Shown: piece by piece, positions 16,634-25,529 of the stretch | Numbering within the stretch: position 1 is the stretch's first letter | Layout: each line of letters opens with the position of its first letter | Assembly: GCA_003248775.1 (NCBI GenBank) | Contig: QFQX01000001.1 | Location: 124,001 to 188,000, forward strand | Reading direction: 5' to 3' | From: Shinella sp. | Lineage (GTDB): Bacteria; Pseudomonadota; Alphaproteobacteria; Rhizobiales; Rhizobiaceae | Length of the DNA: 64,000 bases | The notes under the pieces: model-generated | What the model was told of the DNA's origin: nothing | Seen by the model: only the letters and a program-made list of their open reading frames with translations | Databases searched by the model: none | Made by a program: the position numbers and the translations under genes

Positions 16634-18217
16634 ATGTCGAATTATACCGATCAGGACAAAAAGCATGACATGCATATATTGCACTCCATGGGTTACGCCC
16701 AGGAGCTAGAGCGTCGCATGAGTTCGTTCTCGAACTTCGCGATCTCCTTTTCGATCATCTGCATCCTGTCGGGCGGTATCAACTCGCTCGCTCAGGCAAC
16801 CGCCGGCGCCGGTGGGGCGGCAATCGGTATCGGCTGGCCGCTCGGCTGCTTCGTATCCTTCGTCTTCGCCGTTGCCATGGCGCAGATCAGCTCGGCCTAT
16901 CCGACGGCCGGCGGCCTTTATCACTGGGGTTCCATCCTCGGCAACCGGTTCACCGGCTGGTTGACGGCTTGGTTCAACCTCCTGGGTCTCGTTACAGTTC
17001 TCGGCGCCATCAACGTCGGTACCTACTACTTCTTCATGGGGTCGCTCGGGACGCCGTACTTCGGCCTCGAGGACACCACGCTGACCCGTATCCTGTTCCT
17101 CTCGATCATCACGGGCCTGCAGGCGCTGGTGAACCATATGGGCATCGGCCTGACGGCCAAGCTCACGGACTTCTCCGGCTACCTGATCTTCGTGACCGCG
17201 ATCGCTCTTTCCGTCGTGTGCCTCGCCGCGGCCGACAGCTTCGACATCGGCCGTCTCTTCACCTTCGCCAACTATTCCGGCGAGGCGGGCGGCAATGTCT
17301 GGCCGGAAACCTCGGGTACCTGGGTGTTCCTGCTCGGCCTGCTGCTGCCGATCTACACGATTACCGGTTATGACGCTTCCGCCCACACTTCCGAAGAAAC
17401 CGTCAAGGCGGCGCATTCCGTTCCGAAGGGCATGATCAGTTCGGTTCTTTGGTCCGCACTGTTCGGTTACATCATGCTGTGCTCGTTCGTGCTGATGATC
17501 CCGGCAAGCGTGACGAACACCGACGGAACCACGGTCGATGGCATGACGGCCGCTGCCGCTCAGGGCTGGAACGTGTTCTTCTGGGCGCTGAACGAACAGG
17601 TCAATCCGGTCATCCGCGACATTCTCTATATCGCGATCTTCGTTTGCCAGTGGCTGTGCGGCCTTGCGACCGTCACCTCCGTCTCGCGCATGATCTTCGC
17701 CTTCTCGCGTGACGGTGGCCTGCCGGCTTCCAAGCCGCTCTCCAAGGTCAGCCCGACCTATCGCACGCCGGTTGCCGCGATCTGGACCGGATCGATCCTT
17801 TCGGTGCTGTTCGTATGGGGTTCGTCGCTGGTTTCGATCGGTGAGACGCCGGTTTACACCATCGTCGTATCGTGCACGGTCATCTTCCTGTTCTTCTCCT
17901 TCACCATCCCGATCGCCCTCGGCCTCTTTGCCTGGGGAACCTCGAAGTGGGAGAAGATGGGTCCCTGGAATCTCGGCGAGGCCGTGTTCAAGTTGTTCGC
18001 GATCCTGTCCGTGCTGGCGATGATCCTGATCTTCGTGCTTGGTATCCAGCCTCCAAACGACTGGGCGCTCTATATCACGGTCGGCTTCCTGGTCGTGACC
18101 GGCATCGTCTGGTTCGTCTTCGAACAGCGCCGCTTCAAGGGACCGCCGATCGGTGACGAAGTCGCAAGACGTCAGGCCGAGATCGCCGCTGCCGAAAAGG
18201 CTGTCGGCGAGGCCTGA
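16634..18217 (+). CDS. APC-superfamily amino acid/amine permease
   Basis: A 527-residue integral membrane protein with about twelve hydrophobic segments beginning at residue ~30 (FSNFAISFSIICILSGGINS). It belongs to the amino acid/choline/GABA permease branch of the APC superfamily. The start ATG at 16634 has GGGGGAC in front. It is likely the uptake system for the amine metabolised by the following ligase and dehydrogenases. Ethanolamine permeases and GABA permeases fall in the same superfamily, so the sequence alone does not distinguish them. Confidence 0.85.
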   Translation: MSNYTDQDKKHDMHILHSMGYAQELERRMSSFSNFAISFSIICILSGGINSLAQATAGAGGAAIGIGWPLGCFVSFVFAVAMAQISSAYPTAGGLYHWGSILGNRFTGWLTAWFNLLGLVTVLGAINVGTYYFFMGSLGTPYFGLEDTTLTRILFLSIITGLQALVNHMGIGLTAKLTDFSGYLIFVTAIALSVVCLAAADSFDIGRLFTFANYSGEAGGNVWPETSGTWVFLLGLLLPIYTITGYDASAHTSEETVKAAHSVPKGMISSVLWSALFGYIMLCSFVLMIPASVTNTDGTTVDGMTAAAAQGWNVFFWALNEQVNPVIRDILYIAIFVCQWLCGLATVTSVSRMIFAFSRDGGLPASKPLSKVSPTYRTPVAAIWTGSILSVLFVWGSSLVSIGETPVYTIVVSCTVIFLFFSFTIPIALGLFAWGTSKWEKMGPWNLGEAVFKLFAILSVLAMILIFVLGIQPPNDWALYITVGFLVVTGIVWFVFEQRRFKGPPIGDEVARRQAEIAAAEKAVGEA

Positions 18218-18227
18218 CACACAATTT

Positions 18228-18249
18228 CCCCGGCCCTCAAGGGCCGGGG
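18228..18249. other. GC-rich stem-loop between permease and ligase genes
   Basis: CCCCGGCCC and GGGCCGGGG pair perfectly over nine bases with a TCAA loop. No T-run follows, so it is more likely an mRNA-stability element than a full terminator. It stands 11 bases after the permease stop codon. Confidence 0.55.
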
Positions 18250-18314
18250 GAGACCACCCCCAAGAGGAGAACGGGCCGGCGAGCCTGAAACAAAGATAAA
18301 AGCGGGTTTCACTC

Positions 18315-19685
18315 ATGAGCATGACTTACACATTCGACGATTTGAAGAAGGACGTCGCCGACGGCCGCATCGACACGGTGCTTGCGTGCCAGGTCGACAT
18401 GCAGGGCCGCCTGATGGGCAAGCGCTTCCAGGCGGAATACTTTATTGAAAGCGCCTACAAGGAAACCCACAGCTGCAATTATCTCCTTGCGACCGACATG
18501 GAGATGGAGACCGTATCCGGGTACAAGTCCACGAGCTGGGAAAAGGGCTATGGTGACTACACCATGAAGCCCGATCTTTCGACGCTTCGTCGCGTTCCGT
18601 GGCTTGAAGGCACCGCGCTCGTTCTGTGCGACATGCTGGACCATCACACCCATGACGAAGTGCCCCATTCGCCCCGCGCGATCCTGAAGAAGCAGGTCGC
18701 GCGCCTGGAGGCGATGGGCATGAAGGCCTACATGGCCAGCGAACTCGAGTTCTTCCTGTTCGATCAGACCTATGACGATGCTCGTATGTCGGGTTACCGC
18801 GACCTGCGGCTCGTCTCCGGCTATAACGAAGACTACCATATCTTCCAGACAACCAAGGAAGAGGATGTGATGCGGGCGATCCGCAAAGGCCTGCAGGCCG
18901 CGGGCATTCCGGTCGAAAACTCCAAGGGCGAGGCGTCGGCCGGGCAGGAGGAAATCAACGTCCGCTACGCCGACGCGCTGACGATGGCCGACCGCCACGC
19001 GATCATCAAGAATGCCTGCAAGGAAATCGCCTGGTCGCGCGGCAAGGCAATCACCTTCCTCGCCAAGTGGCACTACAATGCCGCAGGTTCGTCGTCGCAC
19101 ATTCACCAGTCGCTGTGGACCTCCGACGGCAAGACGCCGCTGTTCTTCGATGAGAACGGCGAGCACGGCATGTCTTCCACCATGAAGCACTACATGGCGG
19201 GTCTTCTCTCGCACGCAAGCGAGATCACCTATTTCCTCGCGCCCTACATTAATTCCTACAAGCGTTTCATGGCCGGTACCTTTGCGCCGACCAAGGCGAT
19301 CTGGTCCAAAGACAACCGCACGGCCGGCTATCGCATGTGCGGTGAGGAGACCAAGGCGATCCGCGTGGAATGCCGCGTCGGCGGTTCCGACCTCAATCCC
19401 TATCTCGCCATGGCGGCCCTGCTTGCCGCCGGCATCGACGGGATCGAGAAGAAGATGGAGCTGGAGCCGGCATTTACCGGTGACGCCTATGGCGCACAGG
19501 GCGTTCGCGAGATCCCGCGTACCCTGCGCGCCGCGACCGAGGCGCTTTCCGGCTCCGCCATGCTGCGGGAAGCATTCGGCAGCGACGTGATCGATCACTA
19601 TGTCCGCGCTGCCGAATGGGAGCAGGAGGAATACGATCGCCGGGTCACCGACTGGGAGGTCGCGCGCGGTTTCGAACGGGCCTGA
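18315..19685 (+). CDS. Glutamine-synthetase-family gamma-glutamyl-amine ligase
   Basis: A 456-residue glutamine synthetase fold protein. A beta-grasp N-terminal domain (~1-110) is followed by the catalytic domain with ASELEFFLF (metal-binding glutamates), GQEEINVRY, the ATP-binding AAGSSSHIHQSLW segment and ECRVGGSDLNPYLA. The length and divergence from GlnA resemble PuuA/GlnT-type ligases, which join the gamma-carboxyl of glutamate to an amine using ATP. Together with the flanking permease, aldehyde and alcohol dehydrogenases and amidohydrolase, it should glutamylate an imported amine. The particular amine is inferred, not seen. Confidence 0.82.
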   Translation: MSMTYTFDDLKKDVADGRIDTVLACQVDMQGRLMGKRFQAEYFIESAYKETHSCNYLLATDMEMETVSGYKSTSWEKGYGDYTMKPDLSTLRRVPWLEGTALVLCDMLDHHTHDEVPHSPRAILKKQVARLEAMGMKAYMASELEFFLFDQTYDDARMSGYRDLRLVSGYNEDYHIFQTTKEEDVMRAIRKGLQAAGIPVENSKGEASAGQEEINVRYADALTMADRHAIIKNACKEIAWSRGKAITFLAKWHYNAAGSSSHIHQSLWTSDGKTPLFFDENGEHGMSSTMKHYMAGLLSHASEITYFLAPYINSYKRFMAGTFAPTKAIWSKDNRTAGYRMCGEETKAIRVECRVGGSDLNPYLAMAALLAAGIDGIEKKMELEPAFTGDAYGAQGVREIPRTLRAATEALSGSAMLREAFGSDVIDHYVRAAEWEQEEYDRRVTDWEVARGFERA

Positions 19686-19846
19686 CGGCCGTTCTTCATC
19701 CGGCGAAAGATGTTCGCCTGAAATCATCGACAATCGGCCGACATATTACTTTGGGAAGATTTCTGTGCCGGCCAAACCGCAATAGACTGCAAGACATGCC
19801 TCTGTGAATCGACATGAAACAGGGGAGCAGGCGTGGCCTGACACGC

Positions 19847-19877
19847 GATCCCGCACCGCTTTACGGCGGTCGGGATC
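19847..19877. other. Long stem-loop in the 282-base gap before the aldehyde dehydrogenase
   Basis: GATCCCG ... CGGGATC form the outer stem and ACCGC ... GCGGT the inner one around a short TTTAC-containing loop. It lies midway in the gap between the ligase and aldehyde dehydrogenase genes. No other feature is clear in that gap. It could be a processing site or attenuator. Confidence 0.45.
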
Positions 19878-19967
19878 GATCAGCGTTGAGCGGCTGCGCC
19901 ATCTTGGCCAATGGCATGACGTCGAGTGTCGGGCTACTGGCCTGAAGGGCTTTCAAGGAGCAATGGA

Positions 19968-21353
19968 ATGACAATGATTAAATGCATTTCGCCGGTCGAC
20001 GGCTCGGTGTTCGCCGAGCGCGAGGCCATGTCGCTGGAGGCGGCAAACGCTGCCGTGGCCCGGGCTCGCAAAGCCCAGAAGGCTTGGGCTCGTCGCCCGC
20101 TGGAAGAGCGCGTGCAACTCGTCCTCAAGGGCGTCGCCCGCCTGAACGAGATGTCCGACGAAGTCGTGCCGGAACTGGCCTGGATGATGGGTCGTCCAGT
20201 CCGTTATGGCGGTGAATACAAAGGCTTCAACGAACGTTCGAATTACGTGGCTTCCATCGCGGCCGATGCGCTTGCTCCGCTCGTGATCGAAAACAGCGGC
20301 AGCTTCGAGCGCCGCATCGAGCGCGAACCACATGGCGTCGTCTTCGTCATCGCCCCGTGGAACTACCCCTACATGACGGCGATCAACACCGTTGCCCCTG
20401 CGCTGATGGCCGGCAACACGGTGGTCATCAAGCATGCGACGCAGACGCTTCTGGTCGGCGAACGGCTTGTGCGGGCTTTCGTCGAGGCCGGTGTTCCGGA
20501 TGACGTTTTCGTCAACGTGTTCCTCGACCACGCCACCACTTCGGCGCTGATCGCGACTGGCAGCTTCAACTTCATCAACTTCACCGGTTCGGTCGAAGGC
20601 GGTCGTTCCATCGAGCGCGCTGCTGCCTCCACCTTCGCGGGCCTCGGCCTCGAGCTTGGCGGCAAGGATCCGGGCTATGTGATGGAGGACGCCGATCTCG
20701 ACGCCGCCGTCGATACCCTGATGGATGGCGCCACCTACAATTCCGGACAGTGCTGCTGCGGCATCGAGCGCATCTACGTGCATGAGAGCCTGTACGACGC
20801 ATTTGTCGAGAAGTCCGTCGCCTGGGTTTCGAACTACAAGCTCGGTAATCCGCTCGATCCGGAAACGACGCTTGGGCCGATGGCGCATCGCCGTTTCGCC
20901 GCCCACGTGCGCGAACAGATCGCCGCAGCGGTTGCCAAGGGCGCGAAGGCTCTGGTCGATCCGAAGCTCTTCCCCCAGGATGACGGCCACGCCTATCTGA
21001 TGCCGCAGGTTCTGGTCGATGTCGACCACTCCATGTCGTTCATGCGCGATGAAACCTTCGGTCCGGCCGTCGGCATCATGAAGGTCAAGAACGACGAGGA
21101 AGCGCTGGCGCTGATGAACGACAGCCAGTACGGCCTTACCGCCTCGCTCTGGACGCAGGACCCCGAACGGGCAGGGCGTCTTGGCCGCGAAATCGAAACC
21201 GGTACCGTCTTCATGAACCGTGCCGACTATCTCGATCCGGCCCTGTGCTGGACGGGCGTCAAGGAAACCGGACGAGGCGGTTCGCTCTCGGTTCTCGGCT
21301 TCCACAACCTTACCCGTCCGAAATCCTACCACCTCAAGAAAGTCACGAAATGA
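19968..21353 (+). CDS. NAD(P)-dependent aldehyde dehydrogenase
   Basis: A 461-residue aldehyde dehydrogenase. The APWNYPYMTAINTVAPALMAGN segment region, FTGSVEGGR, the catalytic Glu in LELGGKDP and a Cys pair-rich active site NSGQCCCGIERIY identify the family. AAGGAG eight bases before the ATG at 19968 fixes the start. The stop overlaps the following alcohol dehydrogenase start (ATGA), so the two oxidations are probably co-translated: alcohol to aldehyde to acid. In the proposed pathway it oxidises a gamma-glutamyl-aminoaldehyde. Confidence 0.88.
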   Translation: MTMIKCISPVDGSVFAEREAMSLEAANAAVARARKAQKAWARRPLEERVQLVLKGVARLNEMSDEVVPELAWMMGRPVRYGGEYKGFNERSNYVASIAADALAPLVIENSGSFERRIEREPHGVVFVIAPWNYPYMTAINTVAPALMAGNTVVIKHATQTLLVGERLVRAFVEAGVPDDVFVNVFLDHATTSALIATGSFNFINFTGSVEGGRSIERAAASTFAGLGLELGGKDPGYVMEDADLDAAVDTLMDGATYNSGQCCCGIERIYVHESLYDAFVEKSVAWVSNYKLGNPLDPETTLGPMAHRRFAAHVREQIAAAVAKGAKALVDPKLFPQDDGHAYLMPQVLVDVDHSMSFMRDETFGPAVGIMKVKNDEEALALMNDSQYGLTASLWTQDPERAGRLGREIETGTVFMNRADYLDPALCWTGVKETGRGGSLSVLGFHNLTRPKSYHLKKVTK

Positions 21354-22495
21354 GCATTGTCGCAAATTGGAGCTACCCCACCGCCATCAAGATGGGCAGC
21401 GGTCGGATCAAGGAACTCGCCGACGCCTGCAAGTCGCTCGGCATGAAGAAGCCGCTCCTGATCACTGATCGGGGCCTTGCCTCGATGGCGATCACGCAGG
21501 GCGCGCTCGACATCCTGGCTGAAGGTGGCCTTGGTCGGGCGATTTTTGCCGATGTCGATCCAAACCCGAACGACATCAACCTCGAAGCCGGCATCAAGGC
21601 ATTCCGCGATGGCGGTCATGACGGCGTGGTCGCCTTTGGCGGCGGTTCCGGTCTCGATCTGGCCAAGTGCGTTGCCTTCATGGTCGGCCAGACGCGACCC
21701 GTCTGGGACTTCGAGGACATCGGCGACTGGTGGACCCGCGCCAACATCGAAGGCATCGCGCCGATCGTTGCGGTGCCGACGACTGCCGGCACCGGCTCCG
21801 AAGTCGGCCGCGCATCGGTCATCACCAATTCGAAGACCCATGTTAAGAAGATCATCTACCATCCGAAGTTCCTGCCGGGCGTCGTCATCTGCGACCCCGA
21901 GCTGACCGTCGGCATGCCGAAGTCGATCACGGCAGGCACGGGCATGGATGCTCTCGCCCACTGCCTGGAGGCCTATTCCTCGCCGTTCTACCATCCGATG
22001 AGCCAGGGCATCGCGCTCGAAGGCATGCGTCTCGTCAAGGAATACCTGCCGCGCGCGTTCCATGACGGTACGGATATCGAGGCGCGCACCCACATGATGT
22101 CGGCGGCTGCCATGGGTGCCGTTTCCTTCCAGAAGGGTCTCGGCGCGATCCACGCGATCTCGCACCCGATCGGCGCGCTCTACAACACCCATCACGGCAT
22201 GACCAACGCCGTGGTGATGCCGGCGGTGCTGCGCTTCAACCGAGCCGCCATCGAAGGCAAGATCGCCAGCGCCGCCGCCTATCTTGGCATCGAAGGCGGT
22301 TTCGACGGCTTCTACAACTGGGTGCTCAAGCTGCGCACCGAACTCGGTGTTCCGGAAACCCTGGGCGCATTCGGCCTCGACAAGAGCCGCATCGACGAGA
22401 TGTCGGCCATGGCGATCGAGGATCCTAGCGCCGGCGGAAACCCGGTAAAGATGACGCTGGAAAATACCAGGGCGCTCTACGAAGATTGCTTCTGA
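21350..22495 (+). CDS. Iron-containing (group III) alcohol dehydrogenase
   Basis: A 381-residue Fe-ADH. A GGGSGLDLAK nucleotide motif, VPTTAGTGSEVG and the metal ligands in DALAHCLEAY and HAISHPIGALYNTHHG (one Asp and three His) are all present. The family reduces aldehydes or oxidises primary alcohols. Placed directly after the aldehyde dehydrogenase with a four-base overlap, it would supply the aldehyde from a gamma-glutamylated amino alcohol. A strong hairpin closes the operon right after it. Confidence 0.9.
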   Translation: MSIVANWSYPTAIKMGSGRIKELADACKSLGMKKPLLITDRGLASMAITQGALDILAEGGLGRAIFADVDPNPNDINLEAGIKAFRDGGHDGVVAFGGGSGLDLAKCVAFMVGQTRPVWDFEDIGDWWTRANIEGIAPIVAVPTTAGTGSEVGRASVITNSKTHVKKIIYHPKFLPGVVICDPELTVGMPKSITAGTGMDALAHCLEAYSSPFYHPMSQGIALEGMRLVKEYLPRAFHDGTDIEARTHMMSAAAMGAVSFQKGLGAIHAISHPIGALYNTHHGMTNAVVMPAVLRFNRAAIEGKIASAAAYLGIEGGFDGFYNWVLKLRTELGVPETLGAFGLDKSRIDEMSAMAIEDPSAGGNPVKMTLENTRALYEDCF

Positions 22496-22518
22496 GAGTT
22501 GCAATATACAACTTGAAT

Positions 22519-22550
22519 AATGGCCCGACTTTGAAGAAGGTCGGGCCATT
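22519..22550 (+). terminator. Terminator of the gamma-glutamyl catabolic operon
   Basis: AATGGCCCGAC and GTCGGGCCATT make an eleven-pair perfect stem with a ten-base loop, starting 24 bases after the alcohol dehydrogenase stop. The T-run is short (ATTATCATTT). Confidence 0.75.
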
Positions 22551-22611
22551 ATCATTTGCGCCTGCAGATTTTTGCAGGTCTGTAATCCGGCTGTATTCAA
22601 GGTTTTCGATC

Positions 22612-22995
22612 ATGAAAAAATCTGCACGGTTCACTTGCGTGCTGGCGGCTGCGGTCCTCTTGGCTCCTTGCGTCGCATCCGCCGAAAGCTTCACGTCACT
22701 GACGAAGAAGGGCTATATCGTCGGCAAGATGGGGCAGGGTAAAGCCGGCAGGCAAGGTTGGATTCTGGCGAACGGCGACAGCAAATTTTTTTGCAAGCTC
22801 AAGGCGAGCATCGCTTATGTGGATTCGAAGAAGATGGTGAGCATCCTTGGCAGTGGCCGGATGATCACGCTCGATCGTGCAACTTACGAACAGAACTCGG
22901 GCGGGCCTGACGCCAGCATACCCAGGCTTGCCGATCTCAAGGCCGGGCGCCTTCGTCCGGAAGATGTCGGGGCATGCCTGCCATTGCGCGGTTGA
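22612..22995 (+). CDS. Small secreted protein of unknown function
   Basis: A 127-residue protein with a clear Sec signal peptide: KK near the start, hydrophobic residues 8-20, cleavage after ASA near residue 24. The mature ~100 residues contain a single pair of cysteines (in FFCKL and VGACLPLRG) that could form a periplasmic disulfide. I do not recognise the family. It is flanked by the operon terminator upstream and a hairpin downstream, so it is probably monocistronic. Confidence 0.7.
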   Translation: MKKSARFTCVLAAAVLLAPCVASAESFTSLTKKGYIVGKMGQGKAGRQGWILANGDSKFFCKLKASIAYVDSKKMVSILGSGRMITLDRATYEQNSGGPDASIPRLADLKAGRLRPEDVGACLPLRG

Positions 22996-23036
22996 GTGCG
23001 GCGCTGAAATGCCTGTTGTTTTTCATCATGTTTCAC

Positions 23037-23067
23037 GAACGTCCTCCCATTTTTGGGGAGGGCGTTC
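23037..23067 (+). terminator. Hairpin after the small secreted protein gene
   Basis: GAACGTCCTCCC pairs with GGGAGGGCGTTC (one T-G wobble) around a seven-base loop. A T-run does not follow at once, but CTTTTTTA occurs about 17 bases later. Confidence 0.5.
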
Positions 23068-23185
23068 GCGGCTTCATTTGCCCTTTTTTAACCATGATGA
23101 CGAATAATTTGCATGCTGCCTCCATGAACAGGAGGCGACTGCAGGAGCTGATGATTGGCTCGGTTCACAGCTTCAGGGATCCAGC

Positions 23186-23905
23186 ATGCCAGTCATCTCG
23201 TTTGCCAATGCCAAGGGCGGAGCCGGCAAGACCACCGCAGCCCTTCTTCTCGCCACCGAGCTTGCCCAGCAGGGATATCGTGTTGGCATCCTGGACGCTG
23301 ATCCGCAGCGCTGGATCACGCAGTGGCACGAGCTTTCTGGTCCGCAGCACAATATCGAGGTCATTTCCGAAGTCACGGTTGCATCCCTGCAGGGGCATAT
23401 TCGCGAACTGGCTCGCGCGGCTGATTATACGATCATCGATCTTGCCGGTGCTCGCGATGCCATTGTTACGACGGCGCTCGGACTGTCCGATCATGTAATG
23501 ATCCCGGTTCAGGGCTGTGCGATGGATGCGCGCGGAGGTGCGCAGATCCTCGACCTCATCAAGCTGATGGAAGAGACCGGCAAGCTGAAGATCGACCACT
23601 CCGTCGTTCTGACCCGCGTTACCTCCATGGTGACCACGCGCGCTCTTCTGACCATCAAGGGGCTTCTGGCCGCTCGTGGCGTAAACGTCATCAACACGCC
23701 GATCGCCGAACGCACCGCCTATCGCGAAATCTTCGACTGTGGCGGCACCCTCTACAGCATGGACCCAACAAAAATCAGCAATCTCGACAAGGCCCGCGAA
23801 AATGCCCGCGCCTTCGCCGGCGAAGTGATGCAGTTGCTGCCGGTCCGCATCGTGCGCACGCAACAGCCGCGCCGGCTGTTCAAGGTTGTGCGCAGCGCGG
23901 CCTAA
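23186..23905 (+). CDS. Orphan ParA/MinD-family ATPase
   Basis: A 239-residue ATPase with a deviant Walker A motif KGGAGKTT at residues 10-17, the second conserved aspartate region GILDADPQRW (residues 34-43) and the TIIDLAG Walker B region. It is short and lacks the N-terminal DNA-binding domain of type Ia ParA. No parB or parS-like gene is next to it, so chromosome or plasmid partition is not indicated. Relatives position other cargoes (for example VirC1 or chemoreceptor clusters). It ends 32 bases before a bidirectional terminator. Confidence 0.83.
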   Translation: MPVISFANAKGGAGKTTAALLLATELAQQGYRVGILDADPQRWITQWHELSGPQHNIEVISEVTVASLQGHIRELARAADYTIIDLAGARDAIVTTALGLSDHVMIPVQGCAMDARGGAQILDLIKLMEETGKLKIDHSVVLTRVTSMVTTRALLTIKGLLAARGVNVINTPIAERTAYREIFDCGGTLYSMDPTKISNLDKARENARAFAGEVMQLLPVRIVRTQQPRRLFKVVRSAA

Positions 23906-23936
23906 AATACCTCGCTCCTCCCAAGCAGCGACAACG

Positions 23937-23972
23937 AAAAGAGCCGCTGGATTGATATCCGGCGGCTCTTTT
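23937..23972. terminator. Bidirectional terminator between ParA and L,D-transpeptidase genes
   Basis: AAAAGAGCCGC and GCGGCTCTTTT pair over eleven bases. The stem has A-run and T-run sides, so it can stop transcription from both convergent genes (ParA rightward, transpeptidase leftward). Confidence 0.85.
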
Positions 23973-24014
23973 GCATGCGCGTTTTTTCTATCCGGGTGTG
24001 TCGGTCTGATCGCT

Positions 24015-25352
24015 TCAGTCGATGAATTCGACCGTGACGCCCGGCTTGGTCATTTTGGCGAGTTCGGTTGCGTCCCAGTTGGTGAGGCGAATGCAGCCGT
24101 GGCTTTGGGTTCGGCCGATTTTCGATGGCTCCGGCGTGCCGTGAATGCCATAAGTCGGGCGAGACAGTGCTATCCAAATGGTACCGACAGGGCCGTTCGG
24201 GCCGGGCGGAATGGCGAGAACCTTGTCGTTTGCACCCTGCTGGAAGTTGATTTTCGGGTTGTAGGTGTATCCTGGATTGAATGCGATGCGTTCCACCGTA
24301 ACGGTTCCGGAGGGCGAGGGCGTGTCGGCTGAGCCGATGCTTGCCGGATAGGCGGCAATCAGCGAGCCGTCGTCGGCATAGGCGAAGACCTGCTTCAGAC
24401 CCTTGTCGGCGACGATCTTTGCGACCTGACCCTGCTTCACCTTGCCGGGATCGACGACCTTGATGATCGTGCCCGGAATGCTGAAATCGACGCCCGGGTT
24501 GAGCGCCTTGAGGTAGGCCTCATCCATGTGAAACTTCTCCGCCAGCATTTCTGCGGTGGAGGTGAAGGACAGTGCCGGCAACTGGGCCTTTTGGCTATAG
24601 TCCTCGGGAATCGAGGCGACATAGGGTCCGGCGGCGTCGCCGGGCGTGATCGTGTATGAAACGATCGCCAGTCCACCTGAAAGCCGCAGGCGCTCCAGAA
24701 TGTCTTCGGCATTGTTCGGATCGAGCGTCTCGCCGGTCATCTTCTGGTAGGCCACCAGCGCCTTGTTGACGTTCTGGCCCATCTTGCCGTCGATGACGCC
24801 GGGCGAAATGCCCTCGCGGTCGAGGAAGGTCTGGAGAGCGGTGATTTCGAGCTGAGAGAGGTTGCTCTTCACCGGTATATCGGGCGTCACCGTACGGGGT
24901 GTTGCCTGCTCGGTTGGCGGCGTCATGTCCGGGCCGCCATAGGGCATGTCCTGGGCCGGCTCATCGAGTGGCTGACGATCGATGGTGTTGGCGTCGGGGA
25001 TCGTACCGGTAACGACCTGATCGTCGTTCCATCCGCGTTGCTGCGGCGGGTAATTGTCGTAAGCGGTTTCCGGGTAATCGCGCTGCTGCGCGCCGCGCGG
25101 AAAATAGCTTTCCGCCGGAACTTCCGTGGCGATCAGGTTGCCATAGTGATCGAAGAGAACGCGGCGGCCCATGCGGTCGCGGCTGATGACGACTTCGTTC
25201 TGTTCGGGCGTGTAGCCGAGAATGTCGCCTTCCGGCGTGACGAGGATGGTCGAGCTCGGGCGATAGCCGTAAGGGTCGCGCGCGTAGGCGGGCGCGGACA
25301 GGAGCGCCGGGATCAACGCCACAGACGCAAGTAACAGGCCGGCTTTCTTCAT
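24015..25352 (-). CDS. L,D-transpeptidase with peptidoglycan-binding domain
   Basis: A 445-residue exported enzyme. A signal peptide (residues 1-23, ending APAYA) is followed by an N-terminal region rich in Pro/Gln. Next come a peptidoglycan-binding domain at about 145-205 (LQTFLDREGISPGVIDGKMG), a LysM-like stretch at about 255-300 and the YkuD catalytic domain. The active site has the conserved HGTPEPSKIG and SHGCIRLTN segments, with the nucleophile Cys near 420. Such enzymes form 3-3 cross-links or attach proteins to peptidoglycan, important in polar-growing Rhizobiales. The start ATG at 25352 places the signal peptide correctly; a longer reading frame adds 19 residues without sense. Confidence 0.88.
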   Translation of the reverse strand: MKKAGLLLASVALIPALLSAPAYARDPYGYRPSSTILVTPEGDILGYTPEQNEVVISRDRMGRRVLFDHYGNLIATEVPAESYFPRGAQQRDYPETAYDNYPPQQRGWNDDQVVTGTIPDANTIDRQPLDEPAQDMPYGGPDMTPPTEQATPRTVTPDIPVKSNLSQLEITALQTFLDREGISPGVIDGKMGQNVNKALVAYQKMTGETLDPNNAEDILERLRLSGGLAIVSYTITPGDAAGPYVASIPEDYSQKAQLPALSFTSTAEMLAEKFHMDEAYLKALNPGVDFSIPGTIIKVVDPGKVKQGQVAKIVADKGLKQVFAYADDGSLIAAYPASIGSADTPSPSGTVTVERIAFNPGYTYNPKINFQQGANDKVLAIPPGPNGPVGTIWIALSRPTYGIHGTPEPSKIGRTQSHGCIRLTNWDATELAKMTKPGVTVEFID

Positions 25353-25529
25353 GTCGCTCACGATTCGATTTCCTTGTTTCCAATGGGAAAAACGCGATAA
25401 ATTTGACACTAATGTGGAAAAGGTGAATTCATGGTGAAGAATGGCTTAAAATCCATTTTTGAGGAGAGTCGGTTTTGTCGGGAGTGAGGATCGGACAGCC
25501 GGCTGTTTTTATCTCGTCGCGGGGGGACG

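Noticed and set aside
16706..18322. Minus-strand frame of 538 codons opposite the APC permease
   Set aside because: The translation is rich in Arg/Asp/Gln with no membrane or enzyme motifs; the plus strand is a clear twelve-helix permease.
23186..23905. Plasmid-type partition locus
   Set aside because: There is no parB, no repeated parS sites and no replication gene nearby; the surroundings look chromosomal.
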